A stretch of DNA of 64,000 nt from the NCBI GenBank assembly GCA_035645275.1, contig DASQMX010000004.1, positions 62,001 through 126,000 on the forward strand. Reading direction: 5' to 3'. Of the stretch, positions 1-8,548 are shown piece by piece; positions within the stretch are counted from its first letter, which is position 1, and each line of letters opens with the position of its first letter. Under the pieces are notes generated by a model. It was not told the DNA's origin. It saw only the letters and a list, made by a program, of their open reading frames with translations, and did not search any database. The stretch is from Paranoxybacillus sp035645275. GTDB lineage: Bacteria > Bacillota > Bacilli > Bacillales > Anoxybacillaceae. The position numbers were made by a program, and so were the translations under genes.

Positions 1-303
1 TTTTTTTACACTTGGGTGTTTCAATACTTCACGGATAACACCACCGTCTCCGCCGCCAACAACAAGCACATTTTCTGGATTTGGATGTGTAAATAAAGGA
101 ACGTGCGCTACCATTTCATGATAGACGAACTCATCTTTTTGTGTTGTCATTACCATGCCGTCTAAAATAAGCATGTTGCCAAACTCTTCTGTCTCCACCA
201 TGTCTAGCTTTTGAAATTCTGTTTGTTCTGTATGTAAAGTACGTTTAATTCTTGCTGTAATTCCAAAGTTTTCTGTTTGTTTTTCTGTAAACCATAATTC
301 CAT
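1..303 (-). CDS. speE: spermidine synthase, N-terminal part
   Basis: This is the first 101 residues of spermidine synthase, which transfers an aminopropyl group from decarboxylated S-adenosylmethionine to putrescine in the cytoplasm. The protein begins MELWFTEKQTENFGITARIK and reaches the nucleotide-binding motif VVGGGDGGVIREVLKHPSV near residues 82-100, both typical of bacterial SpeE. The ATG at 303 has an AAAGGGTG ribosome site just upstream. The gene runs off the left edge, so the C-terminal two thirds are not visible. In Bacillus subtilis speE also sits beside pbpG, the divergent next gene here. Confidence 0.93.
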   Translation of the reverse strand, partial: MELWFTEKQTENFGITARIKRTLHTEQTEFQKLDMVETEEFGNMLILDGMVMTTQKDEFVYHEMVAHVPLFTHPNPENVLVVGGGDGGVIREVLKHPSVKK

Positions 304-554
304 TGTGTACACCCTTTCTTTGCTAAATCACTATTAAGAATATTCTACTTATCAAAAAAATGATAGCCCTTTTCGACAAATTTAACCGATATTTTATATT
401 TCCCTGCCAAACAAAAAACTAAACATGAAAAAGTATAGAGTAATCTAGCAAAATTTCAAGTAAAAATTGCTAGAAAAACGTTTAAAATGAGAAAAATTTC
501 CTCATACTAAAAACAATTCGCAACCATCAAGAAATATATATGAGGTGATTTACC

Positions 555-2618
555 TTGGAAATCATCCCGAGCAGCCGATTTAGAGGAACGTTGAAATATA
601 TTCGCGCGTTTGTTTTTGTGAGCCTCATCCTAGCAATCTTATTCATTATTGGCATTATCAGCGTCGTTGTATTTGCCAAAATCGAAGGAGCTCCACCTTT
701 AGCCGTGCCGCAAACAACGATTTTTTATGCCGATGATGGTTCAAAAATTGGCGAAATTCATAACGGACAAAAACGTTATTGGGTCGACCTCGATGAAATA
801 TCTCCTACTCTTATTAACGCAACGATTGCCGTTGAGGATCGCAAATTTTTTGAGCATTACGGCTTTGACATGAAACGAATTGCTGCGGCAGCACTCGCTG
901 ATATCAAAGCAATGGCAAAAATACAAGGCGCAAGTACCATTACGCAACAGTATGCGCGCAATTTATTTTTAAGCCACGACAAAACATGGGCAAGAAAAAT
1001 TCAAGAAGCACTTTATACGATTCGACTTGAAGCTAACTACAGCAAAAATGAAATACTAGAAGGATACTTAAATACAATTTATTACGGACATGGAGCTTAT
1101 GGTATTGAAGCAGCCGCTAATTATTATTTTGGAAAAACAGCAAAACAGTTAACGTTAAGCGAGGCAAGCATGCTGGCAGGGATTCCAAAGGGGCCTTTTT
1201 ACTATTCGCCGCTCATTAATGAAAAGCGGGCAAAACAACGTCAAAAAGCCGTTTTAACATCGATGGTGGAAGCGGGCTATATTAGCAAAAAAGAAGCAGA
1301 AAAAGCCTATGAAACACGACTTGTATATTCTCGCGATCACGAAGTAGCGAAAAAACAAATAGCTCCTTATTTTCAAGATGTCGTCAAACATATGCTGAAC
1401 AACGAATTAGGCCTTGATGAGCAAACCATCGAAATGGGTGGTTTGCGCGTCTATACGTCTCTTGACCCAAAACTGCAAGCAATTGCTGAAAAACATATCG
1501 ACAAAATCATCGATAAAAATTCAGCTATCCAAGTCGCCTTTGTCGCCATGGAGCCGCACACAGGAGAGGTCAAAGCATTAATTGGCGGACGAGATTATAA
1601 AAAAAGCACGTTTAATCGGGCTGTTCAGGCAGAGCGGCAACCTGGCTCTACATTTAAACCGTTTCTTTACTACGCAGCGCTCAAACACGGATTTACTCCT
1701 TCGACAGAAATGCGAAGCGAGCTGACAACTTTTACTTTTGACAACGGAAAGTCAACATATACACCGCGCAACTATAATAACTATTATGCAAACGATACGA
1801 TTACACTTGCACAGGCCATTGCCCTTTCCGATAACGTCTTTGCGGTAAAAACACATCTGTTTATCGGTGAAGAGGAACTCGTGAAAACAGCAAAACAATT
1901 AGGAATTACAAGCAAATTAAAAGCGATACCATCCCTGGCATTAGGAACATCGCCGGTGAAAGTGATTGATATGGTCAACGCTTATAGCATTATTGCGAAT
2001 AACGGAAAAAAAGCCGGACCTGTATTTATTAAAAAAGTAGTTAATTATCAAGGTGAGACGATTTATGAGCATAAAAAGAGCGAAGAGCAAATTCTCGACC
2101 GAGACGTCGCCTATGTCACAACCCAACTAATGACAGGAATGTTTGATTCGCGCTTAAACGATTATACTTCTGTTACCGGACAAGCGATTGCAAAAGAAAT
2201 GACCCGCCCTTATGCCGGCAAATCAGGAACGACGAAAACAGATAGTTGGATGATTGGCTATACACCGCAGCTGGTTGCTGGAGTATGGACGGGATATGAT
2301 AAAGGTCAAACCATTGATAAAGTGGCGGAAAAGCAATATGCGAAAAAGATTTGGATTCACTTTATAGAAGAAGGACTCGAGGGAAAACCGGTCAAGTCAT
2401 TTAAACCGACCGAAGGAGTCGTCGGTGTCTACATTAATCCCGACAACGGAAAGCTGGCGACAAAAACTTGTCCAGTAAAACGCCTTACTTACTATGTCTC
2501 GGGCACAGAACCAACTGAATATTGCACAGAACATCTTCAAAGTAAAAAGAAGAAAAAAGAAAAATCCGATAAAAAAGAAAAGGAAAATTGGTTTGAAAAA
2601 CTGTTTAAGTGGTTTTGA
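555..2618 (+). CDS. pbpG: class A penicillin-binding protein, PbpG-type
   Basis: A bifunctional peptidoglycan synthase of 687 residues with both glycosyltransferase and transpeptidase activity. A single membrane anchor spans about residues 16-42. The GT51 domain follows, with the catalytic EDRKFFEHYGFD motif starting at E94. The transpeptidase carries the expected active-site motifs S365-T-F-K368, S425-D-N427 and K556-S-G-T. The end is a Lys-rich tail (about 660-683). It uses a TTG start at 555 preceded by GAGGTGAT. Its place between speE and ywhD matches B. subtilis pbpG (ywhE, PBP2d), which is expressed during sporulation and helps synthesise the spore germ-cell wall. The sporulation role here is inferred from synteny. 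Confidence 0.9.
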   Translation: MEIIPSSRFRGTLKYIRAFVFVSLILAILFIIGIISVVVFAKIEGAPPLAVPQTTIFYADDGSKIGEIHNGQKRYWVDLDEISPTLINATIAVEDRKFFEHYGFDMKRIAAAALADIKAMAKIQGASTITQQYARNLFLSHDKTWARKIQEALYTIRLEANYSKNEILEGYLNTIYYGHGAYGIEAAANYYFGKTAKQLTLSEASMLAGIPKGPFYYSPLINEKRAKQRQKAVLTSMVEAGYISKKEAEKAYETRLVYSRDHEVAKKQIAPYFQDVVKHMLNNELGLDEQTIEMGGLRVYTSLDPKLQAIAEKHIDKIIDKNSAIQVAFVAMEPHTGEVKALIGGRDYKKSTFNRAVQAERQPGSTFKPFLYYAALKHGFTPSTEMRSELTTFTFDNGKSTYTPRNYNNYYANDTITLAQAIALSDNVFAVKTHLFIGEEELVKTAKQLGITSKLKAIPSLALGTSPVKVIDMVNAYSIIANNGKKAGPVFIKKVVNYQGETIYEHKKSEEQILDRDVAYVTTQLMTGMFDSRLNDYTSVTGQAIAKEMTRPYAGKSGTTKTDSWMIGYTPQLVAGVWTGYDKGQTIDKVAEKQYAKKIWIHFIEEGLEGKPVKSFKPTEGVVGVYINPDNGKLATKTCPVKRLTYYVSGTEPTEYCTEHLQSKKKKKEKSDKKEKENWFEKLFKWF

Positions 2619-2626
2619 AATAATGA

Positions 2627-2656
2627 AAATCCCCAAGCGTTTTGCTTGGGGATTTT
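2627..2656. terminator. bidirectional terminator between pbpG and ywhD
   Basis: A strong hairpin with arms CCCCAAGC and GCTTGGGG (2631-2638 and 2644-2651) is flanked by A and T runs on both sides. It sits just after the pbpG stop and can serve pbpG on the plus strand and ywhD on the minus strand. Confidence 0.85.
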
Positions 2657-2780
2657 CGTGTCCTAGTTTTATATTGTGTTACACATGTAGATTTAGTTTA
2701 CTCTTTTTCCAATAAAAGCTCAAGTCTTGACGGAAGGTCGTTCACAAAACCGTCACATATTTAGTAAAAATTTCCAAAAA

Positions 2781-3293
2781 TTAATTTTCCGCTAGCAAAC
2801 CTTTCTTTAATTCCTCGCTTGAACGATTCCACATTTCAATGTCATGGTTCTTTAAAAAGTCAGCAAGTACCTTTTTCGACTTTTCATCCATGTGCTCGAC
2901 GATAATATGACGCTTTAATGACTTATCCATACGGTTTACGTGTTCCGGCAGCGATTTATAGCCGCGGCGTGTTTCACGGTCAACCGTCATTTCACAAGCA
3001 GCAACCCCTGCATAGTAAGGTCCCTCCGCCTTACGGTCAACGGTCACCCATACAAGCCAGTACGGTTTTCCGTTTGGAACTTCCTCACGATTTGGTGTAA
3101 ATTTAATCCCCTTTTCAACAACGCTGCGCGCGTGCATCGCTCCCATATCAACAAACGCTTCTCCCGCTTCAATATCGATAATGACAGGAGAAACATTTTC
3201 CAAGCTTAACGCTCCTACCCCAAAACCGCCATGTCCATCCGTAGGGTCATTTTTAATAATGTTAAAACCGAGATTTTTCTTTTTTTGTTCCAT
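2781..3293 (-). CDS. ywhD: YwhD family protein
   Basis: A 170-residue cytoplasmic protein of the YwhD family, which is conserved in Bacillaceae and has no established function. Recognition rests on the N-terminal block NIIKNDPTDGHGGFGVGALS and on its position between ywhC and pbpG, as in B. subtilis. It has no signal peptide or membrane segment. The ATG at 3293 follows a GGGGGA ribosome site. YwhC starts downstream of it on the same strand, 21 bases away, so the two are probably co-transcribed. Confidence 0.85.
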   Translation of the reverse strand: MEQKKKNLGFNIIKNDPTDGHGGFGVGALSLENVSPVIIDIEAGEAFVDMGAMHARSVVEKGIKFTPNREEVPNGKPYWLVWVTVDRKAEGPYYAGVAACEMTVDRETRRGYKSLPEHVNRMDKSLKRHIIVEHMDEKSKKVLADFLKNHDIEMWNRSSEELKKGLLAEN

Positions 3294-3314
3294 TCAATCG
3301 TCCCCCTTCAATAT

Positions 3315-3974
3315 CTACATAATAATTCCGGAAAAAATCGAATTAAGCGTTTGAATGACAAACGGAATTGCCACATGAAAAATTGGCTGAATCGTATATT
3401 TGTCCAGCGGTGTTAATACGAGAACAAGAAAAATAAGGGCACCGTAATTTTCAAATTGCGACATTTTCGCCCGCACATCATTCGGAGCTAAATCTTCAAT
3501 AATTCGATAGCCGTCTAAAGGCGGAAACGGCAATAAGTTGAAAATAAATAACACGGCATTCAAGGTGATAAAAATTTGGAAAAACTGCTCAAAACCTGCG
3601 GCAAACCAATCTGGAATCATACCAAGGATTCCAAAGCGAATCATGCTGTACCAAACAGCAAAACCGAGCGCTGCCAACATTAAATTGCTAAGCGGACCGG
3701 CAAATGAGACAAGAATGCCGGCCAGGCGCGGATTTTTAAAATTGTAGCGATTGACCGGCACAGGTCTTGCCCAACCAAACCCAGCAATAAAAATGAGCAG
3801 CGTACCGAGCAAATCTAAATGAGCAAGCGGTGATAACGTTAATCTCCCTTGATGTTTGGCAGTCGGATCGCCAAATTTATACGCTGTATATGCATGGGCA
3901 AATTCATGCACAGAAAAAGCCATCGCTAACGCCATAAATACATACGGAATTTCTTGAATCGAGTACGGCAGCAA
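3315..3974 (-). CDS. ywhC: site-2 protease family M50 metallopeptidase YwhC
   Basis: A membrane-embedded zinc peptidase of about 219 residues. The metal-binding HEFAH motif is at residues 23-27 inside the first hydrophobic segment, and the second ligand block NLLPFPPLDGYRI lies in the third quarter. Several hydrophobic helices fill the rest of the protein. It belongs to the short S2P-like group (YwhC/YfgC type), which lacks a PDZ domain; its substrate is unknown. I place the start at the TTG at 3974 because the GGAG site is 7-8 bases upstream, whereas the GTG at 3983 would almost touch it. Confidence 0.85.
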   Translation of the reverse strand: MLPYSIQEIPYVFMALAMAFSVHEFAHAYTAYKFGDPTAKHQGRLTLSPLAHLDLLGTLLIFIAGFGWARPVPVNRYNFKNPRLAGILVSFAGPLSNLMLAALGFAVWYSMIRFGILGMIPDWFAAGFEQFFQIFITLNAVLFIFNLLPFPPLDGYRIIEDLAPNDVRAKMSQFENYGALIFLVLVLTPLDKYTIQPIFHVAIPFVIQTLNSIFSGIIM

Positions 3975-4112
3975 ACTTTCCACTCCTTTTTTCTACTATC
4001 CTCATCAACAGTATACATGATTCTTTATCAATACTAAAACAATGACGAAACGATTTTTCCATGAAAATGGTATAATAAATTTGCAAACTTCATGGTAAAG
4101 GAGAAGATTTAC

Positions 4113-4298
4113 ATGCCTTACGTAACTGTAAAAATGCTTGAAGGTCGCACAGAAGAACAAAAGAAGGCATTAGTCGAAAAAGTAACAGAAGCAGTTGCCG
4201 AAACAACCGGTGCACCAAAAGAAAAAATCGTTGTATTTATTGAAGAAATGTCGAAAAACCACTATGCTATCGGCGGTAAACGTTTAAGCGATGAGTAA
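4113..4298 (+). CDS. ywhB: 4-oxalocrotonate tautomerase family protein
   Basis: A 61-residue tautomerase-superfamily subunit. These small proteins assemble into hexamers and use the N-terminal proline as the catalytic base in enol-keto isomerisations. The true start is the ATG at 4113, which exposes Pro2 (MPYVTVKMLEG) after methionine removal; it has an AAAGGAGAAG ribosome site 8 bases upstream. An in-frame ATG at 4092 would bury the catalytic proline and is rejected. Arg residues typical of the active site (R12) are present. It is divergent from ywhC, as in B. subtilis. Confidence 0.9.
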   Translation: MPYVTVKMLEGRTEEQKKALVEKVTEAVAETTGAPKEKIVVFIEEMSKNHYAIGGKRLSDE

Positions 4299-4312
4299 AT
4301 TTTTTATATGAC

Positions 4313-4416
4313 AGAGGCTGTCTCAAAAGCGAAGAATCGTCTTCCGCGACTGCGATAATCGTACATCATGTTTAGAAATGACGCGTGAGGCGACCCCTTT
4401 TTATGGGACAGCCTCT
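4313..4416. repeat. family C palindromic element, copy C1
   Basis: A 104 bp element with inverted ends AGAGGCTGTCTCAAAA and TTTTATGGGACAGCCTCT. The interior differs from the other copies, as it lacks the GTCTGAC core. It lies between ywhB and the purine permease and may terminate ywhB transcription through its end palindrome and trailing T-run. Confidence 0.7.
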
Positions 4417-4425
4417 AATTTTTTG

Positions 4426-4482
4426 TTGCGCTTTTATAAAAAAACGAATATTATAATATAGGATTTAAAAAATGTTCGTTTT
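4426..4482 (+). promoter_or_regulatory. promoter with paired PurR boxes
   Basis: Two inverted PurBox-like 12-mers face each other: AAAACGAATATT at 4441-4452 and, on the minus strand, AAAACGAACATT at 4471-4482. They match the B. subtilis PurR consensus AWWWCGAACRWT (one mismatch in the first, none in the second) and are separated by 18 bases. A possible -35 TTGCGC (4426-4431) is 17 bases from TATTAT (4449-4454), overlapped by TATAAT (4452-4457), so the boxes overlap the promoter. This predicts repression of the permease by PurR when PRPP is low. Confidence 0.7.
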
Positions 4483-4494
4483 TTGGAGGTTCAC

Positions 4495-5796
4495 ATGTTT
4501 AAGCTATCACAATATAAAACAAACACAAAAACAGAAATATTGGCTGGGTTAACGACTTTCTTAACAATGGTATACATCGTCATTGTCAATCCAGTCATTT
4601 TATCAGACGCCGGCGTGCCGTTTGAACAAGTGTTTATGGCAACAATTATCGCTACCATCGTCGGCACACTTTGGATGGCGTTGTTTGCCAACTATCCAAT
4701 CGCCATTGCACCCGGTATGGGATTAAATGCTTATTTTGCTTACTCCGTTGTCGGCTCACACGGAAATATTTCATATGAAGTTGCGTTCTCAGCTGTATTT
4801 GTTGCTGGAATTATTTTCATTATCTTATCGTTAACACCATTCCGCCGCAAACTCATTGAGGCGATTCCGGAAAACTTAAAGCATGGAATTACCGCAGGAA
4901 TTGGGCTATTTATTGCGTTTATCGGGCTGCGTTTGACAGGAATTATTACCGATCATCCGACAAATTTAGTAGCCTTAGGTGATTTGCATTCGCCTTCTGC
5001 GATTCTTGCGTTAATCGGCTTAGCTGTTACGCTTATTTTGATGTCGCTCCGTATAAACGGTGCCCTCTTTTTCGGAATGATCGTAACAGGAATTGTCGCT
5101 TATTTTACAGGACAATTAAAGTTTGATAAAGGTTTTGTCTCTATGCCGTCTTTACCTGAGGGTCTCATCATTATGAATCCGCTGACGGCCATCGGTGATG
5201 TCGTGCAATATGGATTATATGCCGTTGTCTTCTCGTTTTTGCTTGTAACGATTTTTGATACGACAGGAACGATGATTGGTGTCGCGCAGCAGGCCGGACT
5301 TATGCAAGGAAATACAATGCCGCGCGCCCGCGAAGCGCTTTTAGCTGATTCAATCGCGACAACTGTCGGAGCTATGTTCGGGACAAGCCCGACATCGGCT
5401 TACATCGAGTCTTCTGCCGGAGTAGCAGCTGGAGGACGGACTGGATTAACATCACTGACTGTTGCGGTATTATTTGCGATTTCCGCCTTTTTCGGTCCGC
5501 TTGTCGGGGCAGTATCGGGAATTTCAGCGATTACCGCACCTGCTTTAATTATTGTCGGCAGTCTTATGATAGGAAGCATCGCGCACATTAAATGGGACGA
5601 GCTTGACGAAGCGTTCCCAGCATTTCTGATTATCTTAAGCATGCCGCTGACATCAAGCATCGCGACAGGAATCGCGCTCGGCTTTATCTCTTATCCATTG
5701 TTAAAAATCACGCGCGGAAAGTGGCGCGAAGTACACCCGCTTGTCTACCTGTTTGCAGTATTGTTTTTCTACCAGCTGGCATTTTTGCCACACTAA
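4495..5796 (+). CDS. pbuO: purine permease, PbuO/PbuG type (NCS2 AzgA-like)
   Basis: A 433-residue polytopic membrane transporter for hypoxanthine and guanine. It has the family signature NYPIAIAPGMGLNAYFAYSV near residues 63-82 and the SPTSAYIESSAGVAAGGRTG block near residue 300. From memory the N-terminus (TMVYIVIVNPVILSDAGVPF) is closer to PbuO than to PbuG, so the paralogue assignment is moderate. The ATG at 4495 has GGAGG 6-10 bases upstream. The preceding PurR boxes fit a purine-salvage role. A hairpin terminator follows the stop. Confidence 0.85.
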   Translation: MFKLSQYKTNTKTEILAGLTTFLTMVYIVIVNPVILSDAGVPFEQVFMATIIATIVGTLWMALFANYPIAIAPGMGLNAYFAYSVVGSHGNISYEVAFSAVFVAGIIFIILSLTPFRRKLIEAIPENLKHGITAGIGLFIAFIGLRLTGIITDHPTNLVALGDLHSPSAILALIGLAVTLILMSLRINGALFFGMIVTGIVAYFTGQLKFDKGFVSMPSLPEGLIIMNPLTAIGDVVQYGLYAVVFSFLLVTIFDTTGTMIGVAQQAGLMQGNTMPRAREALLADSIATTVGAMFGTSPTSAYIESSAGVAAGGRTGLTSLTVAVLFAISAFFGPLVGAVSGISAITAPALIIVGSLMIGSIAHIKWDELDEAFPAFLIILSMPLTSSIATGIALGFISYPLLKITRGKWREVHPLVYLFAVLFFYQLAFLPH

Positions 5797-5803
5797 AACA
5801 AAT

Positions 5804-5835
5804 AAAGCAGCTCGTCACAAACGGCGGGCTGCTTT
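5804..5835 (+). terminator. terminator after purine permease
   Basis: The arms AAAGCAGC (5804-5811) and GCTGCTTT (5828-5835) form a hairpin 8 bases after the stop codon. The T-rich sequence ACTTTATT follows. Confidence 0.75.
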
Positions 5836-5938
5836 ACTTTATTAATGAACAGATATCTTTTTAATTATCTATTATTTATAACTATTTTCTCGGTGATTCA
5901 CGCTTTTCTGCCGTGATACCCGAACGTTTAAAACGCAA

Positions 5939-5961
5939 AAAGCATGGTTGTCCCATGCTTT
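5939..5961 (-). terminator. terminator after ywgA
   Basis: A hairpin with arms AAAGCATGG and CCATGCTTT and a 5-base loop lies directly downstream of the ywgA stop on the minus strand, followed by TTTTGCGTTTT on that strand. Confidence 0.75.
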
Positions 5962-5969
5962 CCTCATTC

Positions 5970-6482
5970 TTACATATGAATATGTTTTTTCGCTTTAGAG
6001 CGCAATTGTTCAATATATGCATACGCCTGCTCGATTTCTTCTTCTGTATAACGTTGTTTACTTTTCAGAGAAAACACTTTTTCTTTTACTTCATCTTTAC
6101 TTAAGTTCTCAAAGTAGAGAATCGTCGATACTAACTCTAAAAACCGTGAGTTTTGCTCATTCATATCTTGCATGCATTCTTGTAAGTGCGGCATATCAAT
6201 GTCATAGTGGCTCAAAAACTCTTCGCCAGCTTCCGTTAAAGTATAACGATATTGAAAATAACCGCCCTTTTTCTCTTTCATTTCATTGAGAAACCCAAGG
6301 TTACAAAGTTCCTCGATTCGCAGTGTCAATTCCTCGGAATATGGGCCGTAAAAATGGAAGCCGAATTTTTCATAAAAAGGAAAGTTCATTTTTTTAGCAA
6401 TATAAATCATTTTTTGTAATTTCTTCCGACCGACAATCTCCCCTGCCATCGCCAAAGCCTTCATAATTTTTGCATGCTCCAT
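5970..6482 (-). CDS. ywgA: YwgA family protein
   Basis: A 170-residue cytoplasmic protein of the YwgA family, with no proven biochemical role. The N-terminal half, with VGRKKLQKMIYIAKKMNFPF followed by GPYSEEL, resembles Panacea/SocA-type folds and winged-helix regulators, which is my inference. The C-terminal third is charged and helical. Start choice: the ATG at 6482 has GGGGAG 6 bases upstream, while the upstream TTG at 6488 would be too close. It follows ywfO by 20 bases on the same strand, as in B. subtilis, so it is likely a two-gene operon. Confidence 0.8.
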   Translation of the reverse strand: MEHAKIMKALAMAGEIVGRKKLQKMIYIAKKMNFPFYEKFGFHFYGPYSEELTLRIEELCNLGFLNEMKEKKGGYFQYRYTLTEAGEEFLSHYDIDMPHLQECMQDMNEQNSRFLELVSTILYFENLSKDEVKEKVFSLKSKQRYTEEEIEQAYAYIEQLRSKAKKHIHM

Positions 6483-6502
6483 TAACAACTCCCCGTCATC
6501 TC

Positions 6503-7804
6503 CTAACCCTCTAATATTTCTTTAATTTTTTTCTTTGTCGCACGCTTCGTCGATAAATCATCAATAAAATCTTGTGGAAAATAGAGTTTATGATCGGTCC
6601 GCCGCTTTCCCGATATCGCATCGACAATGACAGACTCTCTTGACAACTCCCGCAATTCACCATTTGGCATCAGCAAATAAATCGGCAGACGCTCTCCTTC
6701 TTCACCCGGCCGATAAAAGTCATATGGCAAATCAGACGATGAATCAACGACTAAATAATATTCCGGGTCAATACCTGCTTTTTTAAACAGTCCATTCAGT
6801 TCTAAAAGCTTCTTCATCTGCTCGTTCGTCGGACTAAACTCGACATATTTAAACAGGTTGCGATTGACGAAACGACGGCATAAATCGCTTAAAATCGGGT
6901 CCGTTTCATTTTGCCACTCTTGAAAATAATAGAGAATAGCGGCCTCGTCCAATCTTAAATATTCTTCAAGATTCACTTTTTCTTGAAATAGGGAATAAAA
7001 ATGAACAGGTTTTGTTTTGAAAGAATAACCATCTTTATGAAGTTTTTTTGCGCGGTGCAAAATTTTCGTGAGTATCACTTCAGCGCTTCTTGTTACTGGA
7101 TGAAAGTATACTTGCCAATACATTTGATAGCGGCTCATAATGTAATCTTCTACCGCATGCATTCCGCTTCGCTTAATAACAACTTGATCTTCGCGCGGAC
7201 GCATGACGCGCAAAATTCGCTCCATATCAAAATTTCCGTAACTGACGCCTGTATAGTAAGCATCCCGAAGCAAATAATCCATACGATCAGCATCAATTTG
7301 ACTGGAAATTAAACTGACAACAAGCTTATTTTTATATGTTTTCGCAATGACTTCGGCAACTTTTTTCGGAAAATCATCGCCCATACGGCGCAATACTTTG
7401 TTGACTTCCGTATCACCTAAAATAATCGCTTGCGTAAAATCTTCATGATCGAGATGAAACACTTTTTCAAACGAATGAGAAAACGGACCGTGTCCTAAAT
7501 CATGCAAAAGTGCCGCGCATAAACATAAAAGCCGCTCACTATGGTCCCAATGTTCCCGGCCAACAAACACATCGTCAATAATGCGGCGAATAATTTCATA
7601 GACGCCAAGCGAATGATTAAATCGGCTATGTTCAGCGCCGTGAAACGTTAAATAGGTCGTACCAAGCTGCTTAATGCGGCGCAAACGCTGAAATTCTTTT
7701 GTCCCTATTAAATCCCAAATAATTTTATCCCGAACGTGTATGTAACGGTGAACGGGATCTTTAAATACTTTTTCTTCGCTTAATTGTCCGCCTGGATACG
7801 CCAT
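6503..7804 (-). CDS. ywfO: HD-domain phosphohydrolase YwfO
   Basis: A 433-residue HD-superfamily phosphohydrolase, related to dGTP triphosphohydrolases. The metal-binding residues are visible in order: H in FHGAEHSRFNHSLGVY near residue 60, the HD pair in ALLHDLGHGPFSHSFE near residue 109, and D in SSQIDADRMDYLLRDA near residue 178. B. subtilis YwfO was reported to act on nucleotides; the substrate here is not shown. The start has AGAGGAG upstream. YwgA follows closely. Confidence 0.88.
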   Translation of the reverse strand: MAYPGGQLSEEKVFKDPVHRYIHVRDKIIWDLIGTKEFQRLRRIKQLGTTYLTFHGAEHSRFNHSLGVYEIIRRIIDDVFVGREHWDHSERLLCLCAALLHDLGHGPFSHSFEKVFHLDHEDFTQAIILGDTEVNKVLRRMGDDFPKKVAEVIAKTYKNKLVVSLISSQIDADRMDYLLRDAYYTGVSYGNFDMERILRVMRPREDQVVIKRSGMHAVEDYIMSRYQMYWQVYFHPVTRSAEVILTKILHRAKKLHKDGYSFKTKPVHFYSLFQEKVNLEEYLRLDEAAILYYFQEWQNETDPILSDLCRRFVNRNLFKYVEFSPTNEQMKKLLELNGLFKKAGIDPEYYLVVDSSSDLPYDFYRPGEEGERLPIYLLMPNGELRELSRESVIVDAISGKRRTDHKLYFPQDFIDDLSTKRATKKKIKEILEG

Positions 7805-7907
7805 TTTATCTCCTCTTCCATTTCTAACATGAATCTATTATAAGCGGTTTATTTCGGCAAAAAAATACTTGATTTTTATATACTATTATTTCCTAAAAAT
7901 AGAAACA

Positions 7908-7943
7908 AAAAATCACCTTTCATAACAATGAAGGCGATTTTTT
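7908..7943 (-). terminator. terminator after DUF1450 gene
   Basis: AAATCACCTT and AAGGCGATTT form a hairpin flanked by A and T runs on each side, between the stop of the DUF1450 gene and the start of ywfO. Confidence 0.7.
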
Positions 7944-7946
7944 TCG

Positions 7947-8171
7947 TTATTTTTTAATCTTTTGTGCAATTTTCTCAATTAATTCGTCTTCGTTTGCAGC
8001 CGAGATAGGACGGTTATTGACAAAAGCAAAAGATTTTTTTCTTCCCGGACCGCAGTAAGATTGACAACCGATTTGGATTTTCGCGTTTGGATCGAGCTTT
8101 TTTAGGCGTGGCAAAAGCGTCTTTAAATTCGTCGCTTGACAGTCATCACACACACGAAACTCGTTTGTCAT
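7947..8171 (-). CDS. DUF1450 family small protein
   Basis: A 74-residue protein of the DUF1450 group, which includes B. subtilis YuzB. Conserved cysteines are arranged as CDDCQ near residue 8 and CQSYCGPGRKKSFAFVNNRP near residues 36-54, a layout resembling thioredoxin-like [2Fe-2S] ferredoxins. Whether it binds metal is unknown. The start ATG at 8171 has GAAAGGATG upstream. It is monocistronic with its own terminator. The family call is from the Cys-pattern; no function is assigned. Confidence 0.7.
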   Translation of the reverse strand: MTNEFRVCDDCQATNLKTLLPRLKKLDPNAKIQIGCQSYCGPGRKKSFAFVNNRPISAANEDELIEKIAQKIKK

Positions 8172-8345
8172 CGATTTTCATCCTTTCTATCATTCAGGCG
8201 TTTCAACACTAACGTGTATTCTACATCTTCTCAGCTGACAATGCAAGCTGTTAGAACCACCAGTTAATGGATTAAAAGTCTGGCAAATTTTTATTCATAA
8301 AAAATAGTATAAGCTTTTTTATTTTTGTCTATGCTACTACCAAAT

Positions 8346-8524
8346 AAGAAAAGCGCAAGTGCCCGTTCTGACCCCGAAACGCGCTGGAGGGTTTGCGAGG
8401 GACAAAAGCCGCCACAGCAAGGTCGAAGCGTCGCGAGCTGCTTAAATTCCAGTCATGCTTTTTGCAAGTTTTGCAATGAAGTATTTTCGCGAAGCTAACT
8501 GGCTAGGCGCTCAAACTAGACATT
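8346..8524. repeat. family D intergenic repeat, copy D1
   Basis: This fills most of the 377-base gap upstream of rsfA. It begins AAGAAAAGCGCAAGTGCCCG and ends GGCGCTCAAACTAGACAT. Similar ends, in the opposite orientation, are seen at 22325-22485. The GC-rich ends are partly complementary (AAGCGC with GGCGCT). The type resembles long intergenic repeats known in Bacillaceae. There is no coding potential. Confidence 0.6.
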
Positions 8525-8548
8525 TATCAAGAAAAGGGAGTTGAGATC

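Noticed and set aside
4092..4112. An upstream start for the tautomerase
   Set aside because: It would place seven residues before the catalytic N-terminal proline; the ATG at 4113 has the ribosome site at the right distance.
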